Of a DNA stretch of 39,837 nucleotides, positions 33,761 to 39,837 are shown piece after piece. The notes under the pieces were generated by a model. It worked only from the letters and a program-made list of their open reading frames with translations. It was not told the origin of the DNA and ran no database searches. This stretch comes from Bacteroidales bacterium. GTDB lineage: Bacteria; Bacteroidota; Bacteroidia; Bacteroidales; WCHB1-69. Position numbers and translations under genes: made by a program. The DNA lies in assembly GCA_017962275.1 (NCBI GenBank), contig JAGCVQ010000015.1, positions 1-39,837 on the forward strand, given 5' to 3'. How positions within the stretch are numbered: position 1 is the stretch's first letter; each line of letters starts with the position of its first letter.

Positions 33761-33769
33761 AAAGAGGTA

Positions 33770-34045
33770 TTATTCGTTGTCGGTTTTGGGAGTTTTCGGA
33801 TGCCACATGATGGCCACGATTTCGGTCACCAGACCGAGGAAAATCAGGATGGGGGCCACCACCAAACGGCGGGTGTTGAAGATTTCGCCGTCGAAAACTT
33901 CATCGGGCACTTTGCCGCCGCTCAGACAGATGTAGCCGATGAGCAGCAGCAGGGCGCCGACACCCATCAGGATGTAATTCATTTTGCGGAAAAGAGGCGG
34001 ACGGTTGCCTCTCTCGTTGGGCATGATTTCGTTATTGGAACTCAT
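33770..34045 (-). CDS. DUF3098 membrane protein
   Basis: A 91-residue small membrane protein with two hydrophobic helices (about 24-44 and 66-84). It has the recognisable DUF3098 segment YNFNTRR-like FNTRRLVVAP and a short charged tail. The gene always accompanies ftsX and uppP in Bacteroidota. Its role is unknown, though the neighbourhood suggests cell envelope or division. It is 21 bp from ftsX and 9 bp from uppP. Confidence 0.85.
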   Translation of the reverse strand: MSSNNEIMPNERGNRPPLFRKMNYILMGVGALLLLIGYICLSGGKVPDEVFDGEIFNTRRLVVAPILIFLGLVTEIVAIMWHPKTPKTDNE

Positions 34046-34066
34046 AGTATTTTGGTTGTTAATTAT

Positions 34067-34951
34067 TTACAGGTAAAGTCTTTCGTCGTTGATACGGATA
34101 TAGCGGTTCACGGAGAAGGCGGAGATCAGCATCGTGAACAACATGCTGAAAATCAGCACGCCGGCGAGGATGATGACGATGTAGAGCATGGCGGAGAAAT
34201 CAACAAAATCGGGGGCCATGTTGTTGCCGTAGAGCAGCAGCAGGGCGAGCAGGATGACCGCGATGATGCCGCCCCAGACGCCTTGCAGCAACCCTTTGGT
34301 CACGAACGGCTTGCGCACGAAATTCGGGGTCGCGCCCACCAACAGCATGCTCTTGATGCTGAACCGTTTGTCGAAAATGTTCAGCCGGATGCAGTTGGCC
34401 ACCAGAAGCATGGAGATAATCATAAAGACCAGGCATATCGCAAAAATCACCCATTGGATCTTTTTGAAGTTGTTGCTGATGGATTTAACGATAAAGTCTG
34501 GATAATCAACGTCTTGCACAATCGGGTAGCGTTTGAGCTCTTTGGAGATTTTGTTGAGGGAGTCGGAGTTGGCGTACTGCGGTTTCACGTTGAGGATGAT
34601 GGAGGCGTTGATGGGGTTGGAGATGACTTCGGTGAAGTTGCTGCCGACAATCTCCTGGGCGATACGGGTGTTTTCCTCCCGCGACGACACCCGCGACGAC
34701 TCGATGTAGGGTTTCAGCTTGATCTGTTTCTCTAATGCGTCAATGTCGGCCTCTTTGATGTCGGAATAGAAAAGCACCTCCATCTCGATCTTTTGAGACA
34801 GATTCTGAAGGTATCTCATGGAAAAAAACGCAAAGAAGCAGAGTGCCCCGATGAAAAACATGGTGAGGGCAATGCTGAATATGGAACCGAAAGTCGAGAG
34901 CCGGAGCCGCGCTTTCGTGATGCTGTCGATGGTGTCCGGATAGTTTGCCAT
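34067..34951 (-). CDS. ftsX: Cell-division ABC-transporter permease FtsX
   Basis: A 294-residue membrane protein with the FtsX layout. An N-terminal helix (about 20-45) is followed by an extracellular domain (about 50-165) and three further helices. FtsX with FtsE transmits ATP hydrolysis to peptidoglycan hydrolases in the septum. FtsE is not adjacent, as is usual in Bacteroidota. The start at 34951 (MANYPD) is preferred because a TACTTTTG promoter sits at 34970-34977. It heads the ftsX-DUF3098-uppP-truB operon. Confidence 0.9.
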   Translation of the reverse strand: MANYPDTIDSITKARLRLSTFGSIFSIALTMFFIGALCFFAFFSMRYLQNLSQKIEMEVLFYSDIKEADIDALEKQIKLKPYIESSRVSSREENTRIAQEIVGSNFTEVISNPINASIILNVKPQYANSDSLNKISKELKRYPIVQDVDYPDFIVKSISNNFKKIQWVIFAICLVFMIISMLLVANCIRLNIFDKRFSIKSMLLVGATPNFVRKPFVTKGLLQGVWGGIIAVILLALLLLYGNNMAPDFVDFSAMLYIVIILAGVLIFSMLFTMLISAFSVNRYIRINDERLYL

Positions 34952-34969
34952 AACTGGATTATTGAGCGG

Positions 34970-34977
34970 CAAAAGTA
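34970..34977 (-). promoter_or_regulatory. -7 element TACTTTTG (ftsX operon)
   Basis: Minus-strand TTG, TACTTTTG, CCGC, about 19 bp before the chosen ftsX start. The four downstream genes have at most 21-bp gaps. Confidence 0.75.
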
Positions 34978-35046
34978 CAAAATATTTGGTTACGAGTCGC
35001 AACTATATCGCCCCTCGATACCAGCTGCTTCGTTCTAGCGTCGGTT

Positions 35047-35090
35047 CACTGTCGCTCCACTGTCGCATCACTGTCGCTCCACTGTCGCTC
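35047..35090. repeat. 11-bp array CACTGTCGCTC x4
   Basis: Four exact-period 11-bp units, the second reading CACTGTCGCAT, in the gap between ispE and ftsX. The flanks (to 35130) are GC-rich and contain no gene. Confidence 0.92.
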
Positions 35091-35133
35091 GCGGCCGAAT
35101 CATGTCCGAAGCATCTGCGTGTCAACTACCCAT

Positions 35134-35928
35134 TTACAGCGAGGCAGAGTCGTGGGGGAAGAGACCGAAGATGGCGGAACCGCTGCCGGACATGGCGGCG
35201 TAGAGGGCGCCGTCGCGGTAGAAGGATTCCTTAATTTCCCTTAATCCCGGATGATTCTCAAATACCGATTCTTCGAAATCGTTGACCACCAGACCGTCCC
35301 AAGTTCTTACATCTTGTTGTAAGACAGTGGGTAAGAACACGTCGGTCTCTTTCGGAGTGATGCCGGCGTAGGCTTCTTTGGTGGAGACGTGGATGTCGGG
35401 TTTAACGATTTTTAACTGATATGAGGACAAATCCAAGTCGATGGGGGTCATGATTTCGCCTCGGCCGGTGGCATACATCGGCTTGTTGTAGAGGAAAAAG
35501 GGCACGTCGCTGCCCAATTGCAGGGCATAATGGAGCATTTGTTCCTCCGTGACGGGCAGCTGAAAGGCGTTGACCAACAAGCTGAGTGTAAAGGCGGCAT
35601 CGGCGGAGCCACCACCCAGACCTGCACCCGTGGGGATGCCCTTGTCAAGCGACAAATGCACGCCTTCAATGCCGTAATCTTGCTGAAGCATACGAAATGC
35701 TTTGACACACAGATTGTTTTCGGACGGTCCTAAATCTTCCTCACTCTCCAGTTCGAACTCGAATTCGGATGAGCACGGAGTGAGGCTCATGACGTCATGA
35801 TAGAAGCCTGTCGGGTAAAAAACCGTTTGAAGGTCGTGGTAACCATCCTCGCGTTTGCGTACAATCTGCAGGCCAATATTGATTTTGGCGTTTATAAACG
35901 CATATCTGGGCTCGAAAATCTTCCTCAT
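35134..35928 (-). CDS. ispE: 4-diphosphocytidyl-2-C-methyl-D-erythritol kinase
   Basis: A 264-residue GHMP kinase of the non-mevalonate (MEP) isoprenoid pathway. It phosphorylates CDP-methylerythritol at the 2-hydroxyl. The opening NAKINIGLQ (Lys15) and the glycine loop GLGGGSADAA (103-112, with Asp110) are the family signatures, and AAMSGSGSAIFGLFP is the third. The length is slightly short of E. coli IspE (283). It overlaps the upstream YitT-like gene by 4 bp, so the two are probably translationally coupled. Isoprenoid synthesis fits with nearby uppP. Confidence 0.95.
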   Translation of the reverse strand: MRKIFEPRYAFINAKINIGLQIVRKREDGYHDLQTVFYPTGFYHDVMSLTPCSSEFEFELESEEDLGPSENNLCVKAFRMLQQDYGIEGVHLSLDKGIPTGAGLGGGSADAAFTLSLLVNAFQLPVTEEQMLHYALQLGSDVPFFLYNKPMYATGRGEIMTPIDLDLSSYQLKIVKPDIHVSTKEAYAGITPKETDVFLPTVLQQDVRTWDGLVVNDFEESVFENHPGLREIKESFYRDGALYAAMSGSGSAIFGLFPHDSASL

Positions 35929-36797
35929 ATCTTGATGTTGTCGAAATTCTTGCCGAAAACGCTCGCGGTTTTCGAGATGGTGATAAACGCATCCGGATCG
36001 ATCTCCTTGATGATGCGGGTGATGGCACTTTTGTCGGTCTTGTGCGCCACAATCAGCAGCACGTCGGTCTCCTGTTGGTTGTAGGAACCGTAACCTCTCA
36101 GGAAGGTGGCGCCGCGTTTCAGTTGGGTGTTGATGTGCTGTGCGATTTCGTGGTTTTTCTTCGAAAAGACCATGAACTGGTAGGTCTGCCGGTAACCGTC
36201 GATCACCAAGTCGGAAACGATAATGGAGACCAGCAGCACGACAAAGCTATAGACTAATCGTTGCACGTCGTGGAGCACGAAATAGGAGGAGCCCACGATG
36301 AGGATGTTGGAGAACAGGCTGACGCGCCCGTAGGAGATGTTGCGGTATTTGCCGATCATCAGAGCGATGATGTCGATGCCGCCGGTGTTGCCGCCCCAGT
36401 TGATGGCCATCCCGATGCCGCAAGCCGCGATGGCCGACCCGATAATGACGCTCATGAACATGTCGTCCACAATGGGCTTGGGGAACAAGGGTTGGAACAC
36501 GGAGAAAAAGGCACTCATCACCACGGTGCAAATCAGCGAGTTGACGCAGAATTTGGTGCCCAACACCTTCAATGCGATGGCGATGAGGATGGCGTTGAGC
36601 ACAAAGGTGGTGATGCCGATGGGGAACTTGGTGGCGAAATAGATGACAGAGGCCATACCCGCCACGCCGCCGCCGGACACCTCGTAAGGCGTCAGGAACG
36701 CCGACCACCCGAAGGTGAACAGCGCCAGACCCAGAAAGATGAAGAAGTAGCTCTTCACTTCCTGAAAAATCACTTTCGCTGTCAGTTTTTTCTCCAT
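35925..36797 (-). CDS. YitT-family (DUF161/DUF2179) membrane protein
   Basis: A 290-residue membrane protein. The N-terminal half has about five hydrophobic segments with repeats of the YitT/DUF161 type (GGGVAGMA, WGGNTGGIDIIAL). The C-terminal 90 or so residues form a soluble DUF2179 domain (RGYGSYNQQETDVLLIV). Function is unknown for the family. The start at 36797 is preferred; upstream frame extension would be encoded by the GGCAA repeat. It overlaps ispE by 4 bp. Confidence 0.88.
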   Translation of the reverse strand: MEKKLTAKVIFQEVKSYFFIFLGLALFTFGWSAFLTPYEVSGGGVAGMASVIYFATKFPIGITTFVLNAILIAIALKVLGTKFCVNSLICTVVMSAFFSVFQPLFPKPIVDDMFMSVIIGSAIAACGIGMAINWGGNTGGIDIIALMIGKYRNISYGRVSLFSNILIVGSSYFVLHDVQRLVYSFVVLLVSIIVSDLVIDGYRQTYQFMVFSKKNHEIAQHINTQLKRGATFLRGYGSYNQQETDVLLIVAHKTDKSAITRIIKEIDPDAFITISKTASVFGKNFDNIKI

Positions 36798-36802
36798 AGT
36801 AT

Positions 36803-36837
36803 TAGGCAATAGGCAAAAGGCAAAAGGCAATAGGCAA
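36803..36837. repeat. 7-bp array TAGGCAA/AAGGCAA x5
   Basis: Five heptads lie between the YitT-like gene and the glycosyltransferase 3' end. They are the same type as at 6483-6511. Confidence 0.93.
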
Positions 36838-36844
36838 AAGGGGG

Positions 36845-37774
36845 TTAGGATTCTGGTTTGTTGTTGGAAACCAGGTCGTTGAGCCATTCTTTGAACAGGG
36901 TGATGTAGGCGCCGTTGAAGATGTGGCGGAACATGTAGCGGTCTTCGTCATAGTCCTGCCGGATTTCTTCGGGATGCACCAACGGCATGATGGGGTGGGC
37001 GTTGCGTTTCATCCGGCGGAGCTTGCGCTTGGCCTGCTTCCGGAACCCCACGTTCGTCACGAGGTTCAGATAGGGGGTGATGCACAGCCCCTCGTGCGCC
37101 CAGATGTGGAAGTTGTACTGGTAGTCCCAGTAGGTGGCGTTGTACTTCTTGAGGGCGTTGAACCGGTTCATCCAATAGACCTTCTGCTTCTGCTGCTTCA
37201 TGTACGGCTCGATCATCTTCTCGAAACCCTCTTTGTCGTACTGGTCCATCGACAGCGAGAAGTCCGACCAGCGGTTTTTCCAAGTGGCGAAGCCCCAGGT
37301 GGAGGCGTAGGCGGAGAAGAAGTAGGAGGATTCCCCTTTCTTCATGCGCTTTTTGTACCGTTTCCGGCTGCGGTGACGCCAATAGAAACCGCCGATGCTG
37401 AAAATCCGCTTGTCGGTGCGGTATTTGTCGAGAAGCTGCTCGCAGAAGGGGAAGAAGTCGTAGCCGGGGACGGTGTCCTCAAACAAAATGATGCCTTCTT
37501 CCTCCTGTTCGAAGAACCACTTGATGGCGGTGGCAATCATCCGGGACTTACCCAGATGATTGTCCTGCCATAAGGTGTGCAGCTGGCACGGCCACTCCGG
37601 TTGGATGATGGCGCGGGTCTGGTAGGTGCGCATCCGGTCGAGCGTGGAGCCCTCCTTCGCCGCATCCCCCGCCACATACAACTGGGTGGGCTGCACCGTG
37701 CGTAAAACTTGAAATACGTCGTGCGTTTCCTCTATCCTATTATATAGTATGAGTAAAACGGGAACTTTGAACAT
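36845..37774 (-). CDS. GT-A-fold glycosyltransferase-like protein (HlpA-like family)
   Basis: A 309-residue cytoplasmic protein of the HlpA-like nucleotide-diphospho-sugar transferase family. It opens VPVLLILYNR and carries DNHLGKSRMIATAIKWFFEQEEEGIILF. The family's acidic metal motif, usually EDD, reads Glu99-Asp100-Thr101 here. YFFSAYASTWGFATWKNRW is a later family signature. Members are typically found in polysaccharide clusters. It starts 2 bp after the DUF1015 gene on the same strand, probably in one operon. Which sugar it transfers is unknown, and the Asp-to-Thr change raises the possibility of reduced activity. Confidence 0.8.
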   Translation of the reverse strand: MFKVPVLLILYNRIEETHDVFQVLRTVQPTQLYVAGDAAKEGSTLDRMRTYQTRAIIQPEWPCQLHTLWQDNHLGKSRMIATAIKWFFEQEEEGIILFEDTVPGYDFFPFCEQLLDKYRTDKRIFSIGGFYWRHRSRKRYKKRMKKGESSYFFSAYASTWGFATWKNRWSDFSLSMDQYDKEGFEKMIEPYMKQQKQKVYWMNRFNALKKYNATYWDYQYNFHIWAHEGLCITPYLNLVTNVGFRKQAKRKLRRMKRNAHPIMPLVHPEEIRQDYDEDRYMFRHIFNGAYITLFKEWLNDLVSNNKPES

Positions 37775-37776
37775 CG

Positions 37777-39042
37777 TTATGCTAATTCGTGAATCACAAG
37801 ACCGGAGCGGAGTTTCGGTTCGAACCAGGTCGTTTTCGGGGGCATGATGTTGCCCGTGTCGGCGATGTCGATAATCTGCTGCATGGAGACGGGATAGAGG
37901 GCGAAAGCCACCTTCATCTCGCCGCTATCGACACGGCGTTTCAGTTCGCCAAGACCGCGGATACCGCCCACGAAGTCGATGCGCTTGTCGGTGCGCAGAT
38001 CCTTGATGCCCAGAATCTTGTCAAGCACCAGGTTGCTGAGGATGGTGACATCCAGCACGCCGATGGGATCGCTGTCGTTGAAGGTGCCGGGTTTCGCGTT
38101 CATCTTGTACCAATGGCCGTCGAGATACATGCTGAATTCGTGCAGCTTGCTCGGTTTGTAGATTTCCGTGCCCATATCCTCCACGGTGTAGGTCTCGCTG
38201 ACGGCGTTGATGAACTGCTCTTTGGTCAGGCCGTTGAGGTCTTTCACCACGCGGTTGTAGTCGATGATGTTAAGCTGGTTGTCGGGGAAGATGACGGTCA
38301 TGAAGTAGTTGTACTCCTCCTTGCCGGTGTGGTTGGGGTTGTGCTCCTTCTTCTCCTGGCCCACGAGAGCGGCGGCGGCGCTGCGGTGATGGCCGTCGGC
38401 GATGTACATGGCGGGAACCTTGGTGGCAAACAGTTCCACCAACTCGTCGATGAGTTTGCGGTCGTCGATAACCCAGAAGCGGTGACCGAAGCCGTCTTCC
38501 TTGGCCACGAAGTCGTAAACGGGCTCCTTGGCGGTCACGGAGGCCACGATCTCGTCAATGCGGGCGACGGCGGGATAAGCGAAGAACACCGGTTCCACGT
38601 TGGCGTTGGTGATGCGCACGTGTTTCATGCGGTCTTCCTCCTTGTCCTTGCGGGTCAGCTCGTGTTTCTTGATGATCTTGTTGACATAGTCCTCGCTGTA
38701 GGCGCAGGCCACGATGCCATACTGCCATTTGGCGTCGGCGGCGGTGGGGTTCATGCTTTGGGCATAGACGTAGAGTTTCTCCTCCTTGTCCTGCACCAGC
38801 CAGCCGTAGTCCTTGAAGCTGTTGTAGTTCTTCACCACTTGGAGATAGACCTCTAAGGAGTGCTCGTCGGTGCCGACGGGCAGGTCGATTTCGGCCTTGG
38901 TGACGTGCAGCAGGCTGTAGGGGTTGCCTTCGCACTCTTTGCGGGCCTCTTCGGAGTTCAGCACGTCGTACGGACGGGAAGCTAACTTTTCAACGATTTC
39001 TTTCGGAGGACGGAATCCTCTAAAGGGTTTAATAACTGACAT
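37777..39042 (-). CDS. DUF1015 family protein
   Basis: A 421-residue cytoplasmic protein of the DUF1015 family. The opening IKPFRGFRPPKEIVEKLASRPYDVL and the central IADGHHRSAAA, where two consecutive histidines are conserved, are hallmarks. Function is not established. In many Bacteroidota the gene is beside serA and serC, which are absent here. It has a TATCTTTG promoter upstream and leads into the glycosyltransferase-like gene with only 2 bp between. Confidence 0.9.
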   Translation of the reverse strand: MSVIKPFRGFRPPKEIVEKLASRPYDVLNSEEARKECEGNPYSLLHVTKAEIDLPVGTDEHSLEVYLQVVKNYNSFKDYGWLVQDKEEKLYVYAQSMNPTAADAKWQYGIVACAYSEDYVNKIIKKHELTRKDKEEDRMKHVRITNANVEPVFFAYPAVARIDEIVASVTAKEPVYDFVAKEDGFGHRFWVIDDRKLIDELVELFATKVPAMYIADGHHRSAAAALVGQEKKEHNPNHTGKEEYNYFMTVIFPDNQLNIIDYNRVVKDLNGLTKEQFINAVSETYTVEDMGTEIYKPSKLHEFSMYLDGHWYKMNAKPGTFNDSDPIGVLDVTILSNLVLDKILGIKDLRTDKRIDFVGGIRGLGELKRRVDSGEMKVAFALYPVSMQQIIDIADTGNIMPPKTTWFEPKLRSGLVIHELA

Positions 39043-39106
39043 ATCTTTTTGGTTTATTGATGAATATAAAAACTAAGTTTGAAATTCAAGCACTTAAAAC
39101 AAACGG

Positions 39107-39114
39107 CAAAGATA
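39107..39114 (-). promoter_or_regulatory. -7 element TATCTTTG (DUF1015 gene)
   Basis: Minus-strand A8, TG, TATCTTTG, CCG, about 65 bp before the start. Confidence 0.72.
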
Positions 39115-39173
39115 CATTTTTTTTGACATTGAGAGCTGGCATCGTTCGGTTGTCGATACCCCGCACACGCACC

Positions 39174-39204
39174 GTCTCCTGAGGGGGGGCTCGATAAGAG
39201 ACAG
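39174..39204. other. Sequence resembling a tagmentation adaptor remnant
   Basis: GTCTCCTG, GGGGCTCG and ATAAGAGACAG occur in the order of the Nextera read-2 adaptor, with about ten central bases missing and extra Gs. The last 11 bases match the transposon mosaic end exactly. It may be an assembly or library artefact, or chance. Positions 39043-39327 otherwise hold two divergent promoters and no gene. Confidence 0.4.
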
Positions 39205-39300
39205 ATGTCATGCCGGAACTCCTTTACAAAAAAGTTGTCATAGTTGTCCCGTGTTGTCGTCAAAAAACAACCTCTTTCCTCCCCGACTGGAAAATAATTG

Positions 39301-39308
39301 TATCTTTG
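39301..39308 (+). promoter_or_regulatory. -7 element TATCTTTG (AAA-ATPase-like gene)
   Basis: TTG, TATCTTTG, CGGC, 19 bp before the ATG at 39328. Confidence 0.75.
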
Positions 39309-39327
39309 CGGCGCAAATCTTACCGTT

Positions 39328-39837
39328 ATGAAATATCCCATCGGCATACAGACATTCGCGAACATCATCAATGAGGGATACCTCTATGTTGATAAAACCG
39401 CGTTGGTGTACAAGCTGGCAAACGACAGCAAGTACTACTTCCTCAGCCGTCCCCGCAGGTTCGGCAAAAGCCTGCTCGTCACCACGTTGGAGGCATATTT
39501 CCAAGGGCGGAAGGAGCTGTTCGAGGGGTTGGCACTCAGTGAGTTGGAGACGGAATGGACCCAATATCCCGTGCTGCATATTGACCTCAACGCCGAAAAA
39601 TACTCGGAAAAACAGGCGTTGACTTCCATCATGGACAGACATTTGCACCTTTTCGAATCTGTTTATGGGCAGAATCCCGTGGAAAAGACACTCGCCGACC
39701 GCTTTATCGGAATCATCCGCCGTGCATACGAGCAAACGGGACAGCAGGTGGTGATTCTGGTGGATGAATACGACAAGCCGCTGTTGGAGGCCATCAGCAA
39801 TCCCGAACTGCAGAACGACTACCGAACCACCCTGAAA
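39328..39837 (+). CDS. AAA-ATPase-like/PD-(D/E)XK family protein, truncated by window edge
   Basis: The first 170 codons of a member of the AAA-ATPase-like family (PF09820), usually fused to a C-terminal PD-(D/E)XK nuclease-like domain. The opening KYPIGIQTFANIINEGYLYVDKT is characteristic. The Walker A-like loop reads RPRRFGKSLL, and the Walker B ILVDEYDKPLLEA is present near residue 140. The frame is open to the last base, so the gene continues outside the window. These genes are highly multiplied in Bacteroidales genomes and often sit in variable regions. Their function is unknown, though mobile-element or defence roles have been proposed. Confidence 0.9.
   Translation, partial: MKYPIGIQTFANIINEGYLYVDKTALVYKLANDSKYYFLSRPRRFGKSLLVTTLEAYFQGRKELFEGLALSELETEWTQYPVLHIDLNAEKYSEKQALTSIMDRHLHLFESVYGQNPVEKTLADRFIGIIRRAYEQTGQQVVILVDEYDKPLLEAISNPELQNDYRTTLK

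Noticed and set aside
33614-34735. A 373-codon open frame crossing uppP, DUF3098 and ftsX on the other strand
   Set aside because: It spans three well-supported genes and their gaps, and its His/Asp/Gln-rich product is typical antisense translation.
37789-38856. A 355-codon open frame opposite the DUF1015 gene
   Set aside because: Low-complexity Val/Gly/Asp product with no start signal; DUF1015 is clear on the minus strand.

Overview
The window looks like chromosomal DNA from an uncultured member of the Bacteroidales (Bacteroidota). Four things point there. Most transcription units start with the Bacteroidota -7 element TAnnTTTG. Secreted proteins carry type IX secretion (T9SS) sorting domains. 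There is a SusB-like GH97 glycosidase. The cluster ftsX - DUF3098 - uppP - truB is typical of the phylum. No phage, insertion sequence, integron or CRISPR array is visible.

Layout. 1-5.6 kb (minus strand): an aryl-sulfate sulfotransferase lipoprotein and a two-gene operon of large secreted proteins with a shared C-type-lectin-like/DUF1566-like domain. 5.7-12.1 kb: a SIMPL-domain protein, then minus-strand housekeeping genes (mannose-1-phosphate guanylyltransferase, pgk, thyA, an Mrp/ApbC ATPase, a low-molecular-weight tyrosine phosphatase, a BASS-type transporter). 12.1-14.9 kb: GH97 glycosidase and dTDP-sugar epimerase. 14.9-16.6 kb: a three-gene HipB-HipS-HipT toxin-antitoxin module with twin operators. 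16.7-24.3 kb: ClC protein, thioredoxin, POT transporter, outer-membrane barrel, S41 peptidase lipoprotein, guanine deaminase. 24.3-30.2 kb: an unrecognised secreted protein, tRNA-Gly and a 1342-residue T9SS cargo. 30.3-32.1 kb: atpD-atpC. 32.2-39.0 kb (minus): truB, uppP, DUF3098, ftsX, ispE, YitT-like protein, a glycosyltransferase-like gene and a DUF1015 gene. 39.3 kb to the end: a truncated AAA-ATPase-like gene.

Most genes are ordinary. They cover central metabolism, nucleotide-sugar supply for surface polysaccharide (GDP-mannose, dTDP-rhamnose), isoprenoid/undecaprenyl metabolism and cell-surface proteins. The unusual content lies mostly between the genes. At least ten tandem arrays of 7-bp units, different at each site, occupy the gene junctions. 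In four cases they supply the stop codon of a flanking gene, and one array lies in frame inside guanine deaminase. Three copies of a composite element join an 8-bp GGTTAnnn array to a palindrome. Further TAGRGRCG-edged palindromes occur, as does a dispersed structured repeat whose two copies differ by a compensatory base-pair change. The HipBST-like locus, with an intact SIS autophosphorylation motif and two AGTAT-N8-RTACT half-site pairs flanking its promoter, is the most interesting gene system here. No gap between genes exceeds 300 bases.
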